Positions 40,150 to 50,013 of a stretch of 64,000 nucleotides of DNA are shown piece by piece; positions within the stretch are counted from its first letter, which is position 1; each line of letters opens with the position of its first letter. A model generated the notes under the pieces. The model saw nothing but the letters and a program-made list of their open reading frames with translations. It was not told where the DNA came from and searched no databases. Position numbers and translations under genes: made by a program. Source of the stretch: Batrachochytrium dendrobatidis JAM81 (Eukaryota > Chytridiomycota > Chytridiomycetes > Rhizophydiales); assembly GCF_000203795.2 (NCBI RefSeq), contig NW_006281099.1, positions 2,483,774-2,547,773 on the forward strand. Reading direction: 5' to 3'.

Positions 40150-41901
40150 TTACATTAGAGGGAGTTTTATAACGTATTGTTTCAATCCAGGAATGGGTTG
40201 TACCTGCTCTGTGCCTTTCTTTGCTTTGAAAGTCTGCTTTTTGAACCCTTTAAACCGATGAGGTGGAACCACAAAATAAAGTTTGGGTTCATCATACAAA
40301 TTGCACAGTTGTGTAAGAATATCAACTCCGCGAATTGGATGTTCAGCAGCAACTGTAAATTGAAACATTCCCTGTTGACTGAGTGAATCAATTGCTGGAA
40401 AATTATCGTCATCTGTCGGTTCGTAATAGTTGCCATTAAGTGCTGCAGCAGTAGGGATAGTATCTCTTCCAAATGTAGTTCGTTGACCATTGAGTGCATC
40501 CAAAGTAATCTTTGTCGCTTTACCATCTTCCAGGCATCTGCATTTGAGAGTTTTCCTACCAGTAGAAAAAACCCTGTGTCCGTATATCTCGAAAAAATAT
40601 CTTGAAATCTCGTCTGGAGTACCAAGCATTACCTGTATATTGGTAATCATTTGAGAAGAATGACGTTGCCAGAGTTTTTCTCCAACATATTTTGAAGCGA
40701 TATCAAGATGCAAGAATTCGTACTTCCCGTCGTCTGACACAATAACATGAAGCAAAGTGTGAGATGTCGTAAATGCTTTGGTCAGTTCTCCAATGCTTTG
40801 TGTCCCTTTGACTGCATTAACGTCGGCCAAAGCTTTCTTGATTGGATCTGATGAAGTATCAAAGACAGAACGAGCTACACCACCATAGATGCGATATCTC
40901 TTTTTGAAGGTTTTAGAGCGCAAATCCGGATAGCAGTGGAGCCAACAAGCCTGTAACTCTTTGAAAGTCCAAACAGGAAAATACCATTCCTTGGCCATCT
41001 TCTGCTTCACAAATTCCTTGTACCATTCCGAACGGGGGGATGAAATGAACAAGACAATACAAGACGAAACGAGCGGTTCAGACGTTCGTCCATCAATAAC
41101 GTAGAATGTATCTTGTTTCCTAACCAATTCCTCCGCATCAAACCTCGTGGTCCTGGCGACGAATTGTTGTTGCAAGTCAAAGCATTCGTACGTAGATCCC
41201 ACTTGATAAACAATTCGGTTTGGCTTTAGAGACAGAGTTTTCTTACGAGAGCCCTTGATCAGGCGGTACAAAATGTAGACAAAGAATAGCGACTTTCCAA
41301 TGCCCGGCGTCCCAGATATTGCAAATGATTTCTTCTTATCACCAATTTGAGCCAGAAGCAATTTAAAGACATCTTTATAGCACTTTCTGACATATAATTT
41401 TTGAACTTCGTTTTGAGGATATGGGAGCAGTTTTTGGTCTTGAGACTGAATGCATCTTTTATCCAACCGACTGTTTGCAAACAACTTGAACTGGGCTGTC
41501 AAATCATTGATTTCAGATTCAGGCTCGGTACGTTGTCGTTTGCGAGAGGAGCCTTCCTCTGCTGGTAAGTGAGAGGTCGAGGCTGCAGCAGATGCTGAAT
41601 CTAGGTCAGTTTGAGTAGGTTGTCTTGGAGGTAAAGGTAAAACACCAATAACAACACAGGAGCCTCCTCGAGTACGTTTCTTGTAGTATTGCGGAGTGTT
41701 TTCAATTGCTATGTCATCTAGGTCTGCGATAAGCTGGCCTTGTTGGTCGTAGAGCTGGAGTTGAGGAGCACCAATGTCAGCCATAGCAGGGCCATACTTT
41801 GCCTTGATGGCATCCTGAGCGTCACTCAGGTCTTCAAAGTCAGTAATGTCGATTCTGGTTCTGGTTCCAGCGTATTCAACATTAAGATATCTTTTTGACA
41901 T
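40150..41901 (-). CDS. Crinkler (CRN)-family protein with P-loop NTPase domain
   Basis: An intact 583-residue, single-exon protein from ATG 41901 (MSKRYLNVEYAGTRTRID). Residues 1-85 form a ubiquitin-like header typical of chytrid CRNs (LQLYDQQGQLIADLDDIAIE). A Ser-rich linker with a basic patch (SSRKRQRTE) that could be a nuclear signal follows. Then comes a P-loop domain with Walker A (SGTPGIGKSLFF) and the downstream FPVWTFKELQACWLHCYPDL and YGGVARSVF blocks found in CRN/RHS-type NTPases. The C terminus has LYFVVPPHRFKGF, a recurring CRN ending. CRNs are widespread in oomycetes and chytrids, often described as effectors, but the role of this copy is unknown. There is no signal peptide. It lies just 39 bp from the assembly gap, so its promoter is unread. 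Confidence 0.88.
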   Translation of the reverse strand: MSKRYLNVEYAGTRTRIDITDFEDLSDAQDAIKAKYGPAMADIGAPQLQLYDQQGQLIADLDDIAIENTPQYYKKRTRGGSCVVIGVLPLPPRQPTQTDLDSASAAASTSHLPAEEGSSRKRQRTEPESEINDLTAQFKLFANSRLDKRCIQSQDQKLLPYPQNEVQKLYVRKCYKDVFKLLLAQIGDKKKSFAISGTPGIGKSLFFVYILYRLIKGSRKKTLSLKPNRIVYQVGSTYECFDLQQQFVARTTRFDAEELVRKQDTFYVIDGRTSEPLVSSCIVLFISSPRSEWYKEFVKQKMAKEWYFPVWTFKELQACWLHCYPDLRSKTFKKRYRIYGGVARSVFDTSSDPIKKALADVNAVKGTQSIGELTKAFTTSHTLLHVIVSDDGKYEFLHLDIASKYVGEKLWQRHSSQMITNIQVMLGTPDEISRYFFEIYGHRVFSTGRKTLKCRCLEDGKATKITLDALNGQRTTFGRDTIPTAAALNGNYYEPTDDDNFPAIDSLSQQGMFQFTVAAEHPIRGVDILTQLCNLYDEPKLYFVVPPHRFKGFKKQTFKAKKGTEQVQPIPGLKQYVIKLPLM

Positions 41902-41940
41902 TTTGTGAGGAGACAAGGATAAAAAAGCAATTTATTTGTC

Positions 41941-42529
41941 NNNNNNNNNNNNNNNNNNNNNNNNNNNNNNNNNNNNNNNNNNNNNNNNNNNNNNNNNNNN
42001 NNNNNNNNNNNNNNNNNNNNNNNNNNNNNNNNNNNNNNNNNNNNNNNNNNNNNNNNNNNNNNNNNNNNNNNNNNNNNNNNNNNNNNNNNNNNNNNNNNNN
42101 NNNNNNNNNNNNNNNNNNNNNNNNNNNNNNNNNNNNNNNNNNNNNNNNNNNNNNNNNNNNNNNNNNNNNNNNNNNNNNNNNNNNNNNNNNNNNNNNNNNN
42201 NNNNNNNNNNNNNNNNNNNNNNNNNNNNNNNNNNNNNNNNNNNNNNNNNNNNNNNNNNNNNNNNNNNNNNNNNNNNNNNNNNNNNNNNNNNNNNNNNNNN
42301 NNNNNNNNNNNNNNNNNNNNNNNNNNNNNNNNNNNNNNNNNNNNNNNNNNNNNNNNNNNNNNNNNNNNNNNNNNNNNNNNNNNNNNNNNNNNNNNNNNNN
42401 NNNNNNNNNNNNNNNNNNNNNNNNNNNNNNNNNNNNNNNNNNNNNNNNNNNNNNNNNNNNNNNNNNNNNNNNNNNNNNNNNNNNNNNNNNNNNNNNNNNN
42501 NNNNNNNNNNNNNNNNNNNNNNNNNNNNN
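41941..42529. other. Assembly gap (589 N)
   Basis: A run of N. It removes the upstream region of the CRN gene. Open frames reported across it are meaningless. Confidence 1.
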
Positions 42530-43894
42530 ACTCTGGTTGCTCACCAACACCTGTAGTTGTTATACCAGTTGTGGTACTCGAAACCATTTTCACGACTGTA
42601 AACATCACCGCAACAGTGACTGTGTTTTGTCCACAAAGTCAATCCAAGTTGTTTATATGCGACAACAGCACGTTGCACACACACGCAGACTGTCGATACG
42701 GAATGACAAGCAACAATCAACTTATTCCGTAATCGTGCAATTGTTGACATAAATGCCATTGCGGTCAATGCTGTATCGACTGGTGTTGAACCTTGAATGA
42801 ATGCTGCAACTCGCATTTGTTTATTGCGTTTTGCATCGAATGCGATGTGCACACTCAATAAACTTTGTGGTATTCTGGTCACATTCCGTATCAATCTGCA
42901 ACAGATTACCAACATCCATACAATCAACAACACGATCAGATTATTAGTGGATCAATCTATTGCTGTCAAACTTGTAGTCATGACCCAACTCGGTACAAAT
43001 CAGGTCAAATTTGTTCCAGAAACTCCAACAAAAACCATCAACCCGACCACTGAGCTGGCTGTTCGTTGATGATTTGCTGATTATGTGGGTTTATTGTTGA
43101 TGGGTAAGCGTGTAAACTGTCGTACATGCAATTTATACTGCGAGTTGATGGTCAAGTCTGACAATCTGCATTCATGAACTTGTGTGCAAGCAGTGTTTTG
43201 TTGGATCTCAAACATCCTGCAACTCGCACAGTTGTTTGCACAGTTGCTCGTCTATCAATCCAACTGGATCTGCAACTCTGTCAAGCAAATCCGTAGTGCA
43301 ACCTGCTGATGTTGATGTGACTACAATAAACACGAAACTCACCGAAATAACACTTGCTGATCTGACAGGTCAATGAGTGACACTCTAACCATTAATACCA
43401 AACAAACAACGTTTTGAATCAACAATCAACTGTCATGACAATTGGTAACATTCGTGGTCATTTGGCATCCATCTCAAACCATCACATCAAATACATTTCC
43501 AAAATCGATTGCTGGACAACTCAACTCGGTGCACGAGTCCGCATTACTGTGTCAGAGAGTAGTATAGATAGGGCACCAAATGATACCACCTTATTTGGCA
43601 GACGCTCTCTCCTAAAATCAGTACAAAGTGAGTTAAATTATAGTTTGTCTGTGGCATAAGTTTTATTATAAAATAATAAGGGATTCAATGGCCAAAATGG
43701 TGGTTTATTGTCAGTGCTAAATTCATACAAATATCTGATATTCTTGTTCAATCCAATGGAATTTGCTCTATATTCAAACAATTCAAATTCAATTAAATCA
43801 GAATTTAATTACGATAATAAGTATATATGGAAGGTAGATTATATTGTGATAAACTTTTGTGGTGTTGAATGTTTTTTTACCTTTTTAAAATGAA
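42530..43894. other. Decayed region right of the gap
   Basis: No intact gene. Plus-strand stretches near 42530-42730 and 42797-43069 read as protein-like but are broken by stops, and a further 81-codon frame at 43414-43659 (MTIGNIRGHLASISNHH) has no recognisable domain. The composition and codon texture resemble the decayed LINE at 51.4-55 kb, though no homology was established. Confidence 0.35.
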
Positions 43895-44803
43895 ATGGCG
43901 TCAAGAAGAAAACAGCTCAAGGAAGTGAAAGCTGCTCTTGCTGCTCTACAGGAGGAACTTCTGGGAGCAAAAGAAGAAAGTAAACAGAGCAGAGGAAAGG
44001 TTGGAGAATGCTATTCTGGAGGAAAAAGCAGACTCTATTCTTGCCGGCTTAAAAAGCCTTTACGACGGTGCGTCAGCCAACCTCACTGGTCTCCAGAGAG
44101 AGAAGGAGAAGCTGCTGGAAGAGAAGAATATTCTCATCCGCTCTTACTCCTCCAGTGACGAGGAAACTCGAGAAATCTCACCTGTTTCTGATGGTTCACT
44201 CAAGCAGCAAGAAATCGACAGTACTATTGAAAAGACAAAAAAGTATCTCTTCAGAACTGAAAGATGGGGATGTGTTACAATCATCAAAAAGAGAACAGCC
44301 ATTACTTTTGCTCACAATGAACATCGCACTTTGGAGGTTGGAAACATTATCAAAACTTTCTCTATTGAAAAAGATTCTCAATACGATTTAAAGGTCCGTA
44401 AAGTCAATATCGAAAGTGACTGGGTTCTATTGGAAGCAGACGTTGATTTGTGCGAGGAGGGGCCAATTTGGGAACCTGTTGTTTATGGACGTCGGTATGT
44501 TCAGCTAGGCCTTTCTGCTCCTCATCAAGAAGATTCTCCATTTGCCATTTCAACCGGAGTGATTCACTCACAGCGTCCGAATATTTTGGCCACACTCTTG
44601 GGTCGGTGGGAGTGAATCCTGGTGATTCTGGTGGCGGTTGCTTTAATCAATCATCTGGCTGTTTGGTTGGAATCAATGTTGGGTGCGAGAATGTTCCTAT
44701 CAGTCTAGAGAAGGATACTGGTGCTCAGATATATGACAAAATCTCGTCGAGATATGCTGCCAGAGCTCATATTATCCCTATCGATAGCTTCCTGTTTGTT
44801 TAA
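43895..44803 (+). pseudogene. Trypsin-like serine protease, frameshifted
   Basis: Opens at ATG 43895 with a coiled-coil N terminus (KAALAALQEELLGAKEE) that shifts frame near 43975 and continues as a heptad-rich helix. A chymotrypsin-fold domain follows: AITFAHNEHR contains a candidate catalytic His, DWVLLEADVD a candidate Asp, and NPGDSGGGCF the nucleophile Ser. A second frame change lies near 44580-44600, between the Asp and Ser blocks. The remaining C terminus (SGCLVGINVG) runs to a stop at 44801-44803. No signal peptide is seen, so an intracellular role is likely if it was ever active. Sequencing error at two sites cannot be excluded, but neighbouring genes show the same damage. It ends about 20 bp from the end of the polymerase fragment on the other strand. 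Confidence 0.65.
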
Positions 44804-44822
44804 TAAATAGTTTCAATTTCTT

Positions 44823-46784
44823 TTACTTACTGCCATATTTATACTTTAGATCTGATTCCTTTCGCATTGTTTTCTCATACAACACATCCATCTTATTACC
44901 AGTCAACGGATTGATGTTATTTAAGCTATAACATTTCAGACATCCGTGAAATAAACATCCGTTGAATTCATAAACAGTATTGCTTTCTTGGTCATAACCA
45001 TCGACATTGTATCTTCCAATATTTTTGTTTTGTTCAAGACTCCTCCCCAACTCATCATCAATTGAACGAATCCATAGTTTCTCGCTCTTGGAAATATCGC
45101 CTTGCTTCTTTGAATGTTTTGCTAAAACTTGTGGTAGATATTTCTTGATGACATTCAAACCATATGAGCTAGAGTTAAATCCGTAGACAGGCATATCATC
45201 CAACCAATTCAACAAATCTTTCCTCAACATCTTATCTTTTCATCATCAATTTTAGCAATATGTTTGAAAAATACACAATAGTTTGGATACAACATGTGAA
45301 GATATTTCTTTCTTATTTCATTCATCTTAATAATCATAATATTCAATGCCTCTGTAGTTGTTCCTTCTACTGGAATAAATTCAGGTTTCTCTTCCCCACT
45401 GCCCATAAGACTAATACTCAGCAATTCGTGTGTTCCAAGATACTGTAGTTTTGTATCAGATTTTGATTCATTTGGCCTTAACCAGGTCTCAACATCATAG
45501 AAAATAAAGTAAGGATGAAATCGCAACTCTTTTGAAACAAGTATACCGTTTACTTTCAGCTTTTCAAAAACAGATGGTGTAGGCTTATAATTCCCTTCCT
45601 CAAAGACTATCTTTGGATTACTTTTATTACAGATTAAAGAATGCCTACTCATCTTTTAGCTTCACTGAGAAAAGTACTACATTCAGGACACTGGAATGTT
45701 TTGGATAATATATTGATGGTTTTGATGTAGAAAAAGTGATTGATTTGCTTATCAGTATACAAATTTAAATTGAGAATATCACTCAATTGCTTATTCGAAT
45801 GTCGTAGCAAGATAGCTTTCTTTTCTGTGGTACTGTAGATATTGATTTTGATGGAAAAATAATTCTCGATAGACTCAAGCTCTGCTTCGTCCACGCCTTG
45901 ATAATTATTGAAACTCTTTTTGTAGTATTCTTCAAAGAGTTCTTTAGCAATACTTGAAAATCTGTCCAATCTCTGTTTTGGATGTCTGTGATGAGCTAAA
46001 CAATACCAGAAACAAAGATTATTTGGCACATTCTCAAATGAAATGATACTTTTACTGTTCTTGATAAACACTGGAAATGAAATTGAAGCTCCAATTGGGA
46101 TGTCAGGGATGGATGTCGTTAGAATCACATATTCGTAAATTCTCAATAGAATATTTTGAATTTAGTCTTTTCAACCGTTCAATAATAGTATCTTGCTCCA
46201 TTTGGTCCAAAATAGCATTAATACCATTATTAATCATTGGGATTTCATCATTGAAAAACGATGTATTCTCTGATGAATAGAAGTTAGTTATTTCATTATT
46301 CTCTACATTTCTTAGCATATACCCAAACTGAATATCCAACCAATATCCTAGTTTTTGGTTTACGTGATTGTTTAATATTATTTGTTTTAATTCTTCTACT
46401 CCCGTATACATTTCTCTATTCCATTGAATAGTTTTTGATTTTGGCTGGAATGGATGTTTATCGACATAAGCACTGTATTTGCGTTTAATCTTTGCTGCTT
46501 GTTTCTTTTTATCCTTTTGAAGTTGGATGAAAGTGTTGTACACTTTGGTTCCAGATATCCCACTTATAAATCCTTGAATTTTCTTTCTAAAACAAAGTTT
46601 TACCCTTTTGATGACTTTAACCTGTATATTCGTCATTATCGCAATCATTTTCTTTATATTTGTCTTGTTTTCTTCCTAATGGTAGCAGGAAATCAACAAA
46701 ATAATTTAATTCATATTTCACATTGTACAATCCAACAGGGTTTTCATTTAAAGCAGAACCATTTTCATCCATAACACTCGACAT
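44823..46784 (-). pseudogene. Type-B DNA polymerase, N-terminal half, broken (virus/Polinton-like)
   Basis: Four or five minus-strand frames overlap by a few bases (46784, 46648, 46146, 45652 and 45230 starts), which indicates single-base frameshifts rather than introns. In order they show an N-terminal region of unknown role, a Cys2-His-Cys finger split by a shift (FQCPECSTF, then MSRHSLIC), an exonuclease I motif (FYDVETWL), an exonuclease II motif (GFNSSSYGLNVIKKYLP), and VDGYDQESNTVYEFNGCLFH, a segment found in polymerases of Polinton/Maverick and related large virus-like elements. It stops at 44823, before the palm motifs, so the catalytic part is missing. Related elements include linear mitochondrial plasmids, which cannot be excluded. 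No intact copy is here. Confidence 0.68.
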
Positions 46785-46860
46785 TTTCAATGAAATTGTT
46801 TATTATTACGAAATAAAATTCAATTTATTCTAAATTCAAAAAATTAATTTCTTGGATTAG

Positions 46861-47463
46861 GTTAAAACAAATGACATTGAACATCCCAAGTACCTCATTG
46901 AAAGCCAAATATCCAAAAACTTACCGATTAACACTGTTTATACTGACCCAAAAAACGGTCAAAACTACAAGGTTGTTGAACGAAAACTAAACAATAGTCT
47001 GATCAAAGTGGCAGAACATTACTTGGGAAATGACATTAAACCTATTGTGCTCGAGAATATCCCCAAAGAAATGCTAAAGATTGATAATCCTGTGAAATCA
47101 AATCCAAATAAACTCTTGAAATCAAAAATCCAATCGCTTGAAGATAAATGTCGTGTATTGCTTCAAAATCAATACAAGTCTCTGTATCATCGTATCAAAG
47201 AATTATTGGACGACAGTTACCACGAAACATCAGATACCATTTATCTTCTTCATTCTGGATTGGTTCTTTCATTCAAGAAAGCTCATTATCCAACGATGGC
47301 TTTGGTTTTAAGTGCTGTAGACAAGAAGGTCCATAACATATTTAGCGACATCGAAATACTTTCCAAAGTAATGGAAAAACAACATAAACTTCAACAGAAA
47401 CTATATCGGATGATTATGAACAACAACAATAACTCTGATGAAACAAAAGAGATTATCTTATAA
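46861..47463 (+). CDS. Unknown protein, 3' exon or truncated gene
   Basis: An open frame of 200 codons runs from 46861 to TAA 47461-47463. It is preceded by TTGGATTAG, whose TAG is both an in-frame stop and a possible splice acceptor, and it has no ATG until about residue 69. So it is either the last exon of a spliced gene or a gene that has lost its start. The content is protein-like: KYLIESQISKNLPINTVYTD, VLENIPKEMLKIDNP, and a helical C terminus (SLEDKCRVLLQNQYKSLYHR, NIFSDIEILSKVMEKQHKL) ending in a poly-Asn run. No family is recognised. It is divergent from the broken polymerase, with only 76 bp between. Confidence 0.45.
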   Translation, partial: VKTNDIEHPKYLIESQISKNLPINTVYTDPKNGQNYKVVERKLNNSLIKVAEHYLGNDIKPIVLENIPKEMLKIDNPVKSNPNKLLKSKIQSLEDKCRVLLQNQYKSLYHRIKELLDDSYHETSDTIYLLHSGLVLSFKKAHYPTMALVLSAVDKKVHNIFSDIEILSKVMEKQHKLQQKLYRMIMNNNNNSDETKEIIL

Positions 47464-47489
47464 TTCATTGGATAAGAAGTTCCTGTAAA

Positions 47490-48287
47490 CTATTCATCTT
47501 CAACATCAATGACTCTTGTATCCAGTAGTTCGAAAAATCTATCCACTCCATCCTGCTCTCTATCCTCAGAATTAGTTCTTGAACAAATAAGCAAGTCAAT
47601 GGATTCAATAGGTATAGTAGGCTTCAACGCTTCAGAATCATTTGGTTTCATTGATATAGTTGTGTATTTGTCAAAGCACTTACTTTCATTTGGCATCTAG
47701 TAAACAATATCTGTGTGTGGAATCTTTATTCAATTGGAATATTTCAATTCCATAACTACTCCCACTCCTTTCGAATATTATCACCTGGCCGTTTCGTAGA
47801 ACAATAAATGACTTTTTGATTGCATCCATTTGTATTTGAAAGCCTTTGCTTGAATTGCGGCAGTATTCTGACATAGTTGATGAACCATTATTCGGCTCCC
47901 TTCTGTCACCCAAGTTATTTGACATTCTTAAAATGCTCATTGATTGAGGTTTTCGATACCTTGTCATCGCAAAATCGACACTGATAGCTTGAAACGACAA
48001 TCATTTTTGTGTTCATCATCCCAAGGAAATAACAATAACGTACATCCCGGATGACAACAGTCTTTCATCTGATTTTTGACAGTTTTCTCTAAAAACTTGT
48101 TATGAAATATTCTGCTAGTTTGACACTGGGGACAGTAACCTTTTCTGTCACATTTCTTAAAGCACATCAAACAAACAAAATGTAGCGCATTGAAACACTG
48201 AATTAATGGTGTGGTAATAGCTGAATAGCATATTGGACAAGTTGTGTTTTCACTGTTCATTCGAAAGGTAACATCAATTTCAGTCAT
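47490..48287 (-). pseudogene. SINA/SIAH-like RING finger protein, frameshifted
   Basis: Starts at ATG 48287. A RING with SIAH spacing follows: CPIC, ten residues, C, H, CLMC, then CPQC near residue 52. After it comes a second zinc site typical of SIAH proteins (CCHPGCTLLLFPWDDEHKNDC). The frame is lost just after this at about 47995, is picked up by a frame ending at 47686, and shifts again to one ending at 47490. SIAH-type proteins are E3 ubiquitin ligases. Similar RING genes are common in large virus-like elements as well as in host genomes. The RING itself is intact, so a truncated product of 107 residues is possible. Confidence 0.6.
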
Positions 48288-48392
48288 AAATGGTTATACA
48301 TTAATGAATGAAAATAATTAATTGGAATTTGTTTAAATTTGATGAAAATGTTGGGAAATAGACAGATTCTAATTGTGAATATCCAAAAACTC

Positions 48393-48721
48393 TCAAATGT
48401 TATTCATTATTGTAGTTGCGATGTTTTTCAGTTGAAATCCCAAACTGCTTTCTCTACAAGTTGGACAAGTTGAGTTCCTTGTAGTGAGCCATTCGGATAT
48501 ACAAGTTGTATGATATTGGTGGTGGCAATTTAAAACTGATATGCGAGCATTTTCTTGGAAATTTTATCTACAAATGGGACAGATTTGTTGTGGAAATCAG
48601 CCTGCTTGAAATTATACCAGTGGCTAGACTTTTGGAATTCCGGAATAGTCATTAACACACTTTCATCTTCTGAATCTGTATCGCTGACATTGATTTCTTT
48701 CTCGCCGTGGTCGTAATTCAT
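48393..48721 (-). pseudogene. RING-H2 finger gene, broken by a shift and a stop
   Basis: ATG 48721 opens an acidic stretch (DTDSEDESVLMTIPEFQKSS). In the neighbouring frame the sequence then reads CPIC, one TAA stop two codons later, and CHHQYHTTCISEWLTTRNST followed by CPTC, a textbook RING-H2 pattern. So the domain is recognisable but split by one frameshift and one in-frame stop. Its ATG overlaps the stop of the upstream gene (ATGA at 48718-48721), so it may once have been the C-terminal part of that protein. Confidence 0.55.
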
Positions 48722-49749
48722 GCCTTTGACTGTTCCAAATTATGATACAATGTCGGTTCAGTCAGCCAAAAGTATTTTGAGCATTTGTCTGTTGGAGGAA
48801 CATTGGCGCACTCTTGACTATCAAAGTATTTTAGAATCTTGGGGATACGGTCTTTTAACATATTAAAAGTCAGTGTACAGTGCTTAAATCTGGGACATTT
48901 TGATACCAACTTATAGTATAGACGATAGCGAGCAAAAATCCTAAAAGAATTGGTCAATTCTATAGATTTTTGTAATTTCCCTAGTAGAGGAATATTATTT
49001 TGTGGTGTCACTTACTTTTTAGATATGGAAAAGTCTTTTAGCAGCATTCTATCAAACATTTCAATTTCAATCCGCTCCTTTAGCTTTACTAGTTTCTCTG
49101 CTACCACAGAATGATGGAAATTTGCTCTCGATTCATTTTCGTAGGCCAGATAAAGATTCTCTTTGATATCAATACAGAGTTTAGCAAGTAGCTCTTGATC
49201 TCCTGTTGGTTGTTCTTTAAGCAATTCATTGTATTGAGCTGTAGCAAATACTGGTTGAGGGACTGGTCGATTATCACTGTATCGCTGGTACTTTTGCTCC
49301 TCTGCAAATGTTCGTAAGAGCCTCTGTACATCTTCAAATTCATTCACTCGAGTTTCTGTTGATTGTCTCCTATTAGTAGTTCTTGGTGTTTGGTATGAAT
49401 CATTGGAATCAGTGGAATCCATTCTCCGTCTTCTATTTGGGACAAGTTCATTTTGCTGTTCATCATCTTCTTGTTGATTGTTTTCAATTGGTATGGTCAT
49501 ATCCAAATCATTTGTATCGGGATGAGGCAAGTCAGGTCCAGATGACAAAGGAACAGCTCGAGTAATTGGAGGACTACGTTCTTGTAAACTGGATAGATTA
49601 AATCCAGACCAAGAAAAAGTACAGGTTGTTTGATGATTGTTAATAGCAGGAATGGTCAACAATTGTTTTTTTGCTGTGGTCGAAAGGGAATTGTACTGAA
49701 GCATAAATTGTTCTGCTGTCATCACATCTAATTCTCTACACCAATTCAT
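48718..49749 (-). CDS. Unknown spliced protein, 318 residues
   Basis: Exon 1 49749..49016 and exon 2 48940..48718 join across a 75-nt intron (AA|GTAAGTG ... TTCTTTTAG|G) with matching phase, giving 318 residues. Without splicing the frame hits a TAA inside the donor. The N terminus (MNWCRELDVMTAEQFMLQYN) is helical. A disordered, polar middle contains an Arg run (NRRRRMDSTDSNDSYQTPR), a possible nuclear signal. The C-terminal third is helical and basic (LVKLKERIEIEMFDRMLLKD, IFARYRLYYKLVSKCPRFKH). I recognise no family. It is one of the few genes in this block that appears undamaged, and it may originally have continued into the RING-H2 region directly downstream. Confidence 0.55.
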
Positions 49750-49887
49750 TAGTTTAGCAGCAGGTCGTCATTTCATAGTCGTAGTCGGACTCCATTTTTA
49801 TCAAGAAATTAATCGTGGATATACCAAGACAATCAAATTCATATTTCAAATGTGAATATGATAAGAGTCCCCCATTAAGCATCAAGT

Positions 49888-49963
49888 ATGAATCTGGAAC
49901 AGAGACTCCTAGTATAACTAATGAACTCCCCATTATTCTGTTTTAAGCTTTCTGACCCAGATT
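49888..49963. repeat. Short direct repeat, left of HNH gene
   Basis: Begins ATGAATCTGGAACAGAGAC and includes CATTATTCTGTTTTAAGCTT and GACC-AGATT. A diverged copy is at 51091-51171. Together they bracket the HNH gene in direct orientation. Confidence 0.75.
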
Positions 49964-50013
49964 GTGGCGGTGTTTTCACAGAATGAGGTTTCATATTTCT
50001 TTCCTAAAATAAA

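Noticed and set aside
41826..42752. Long open frames on both strands across 41.9-42.75 kb
   Set aside because: They run through 589 unknown bases and have no real sequence support.
43970..44000. 13-nt intron to repair the protease frame
   Set aside because: Far too short to be spliced; a frameshift is the simpler reading.
49012..49015. In-frame stop splitting the 318-residue gene into two genes
   Set aside because: The TAA lies inside a canonical donor of a 75-nt intron with matching phase.
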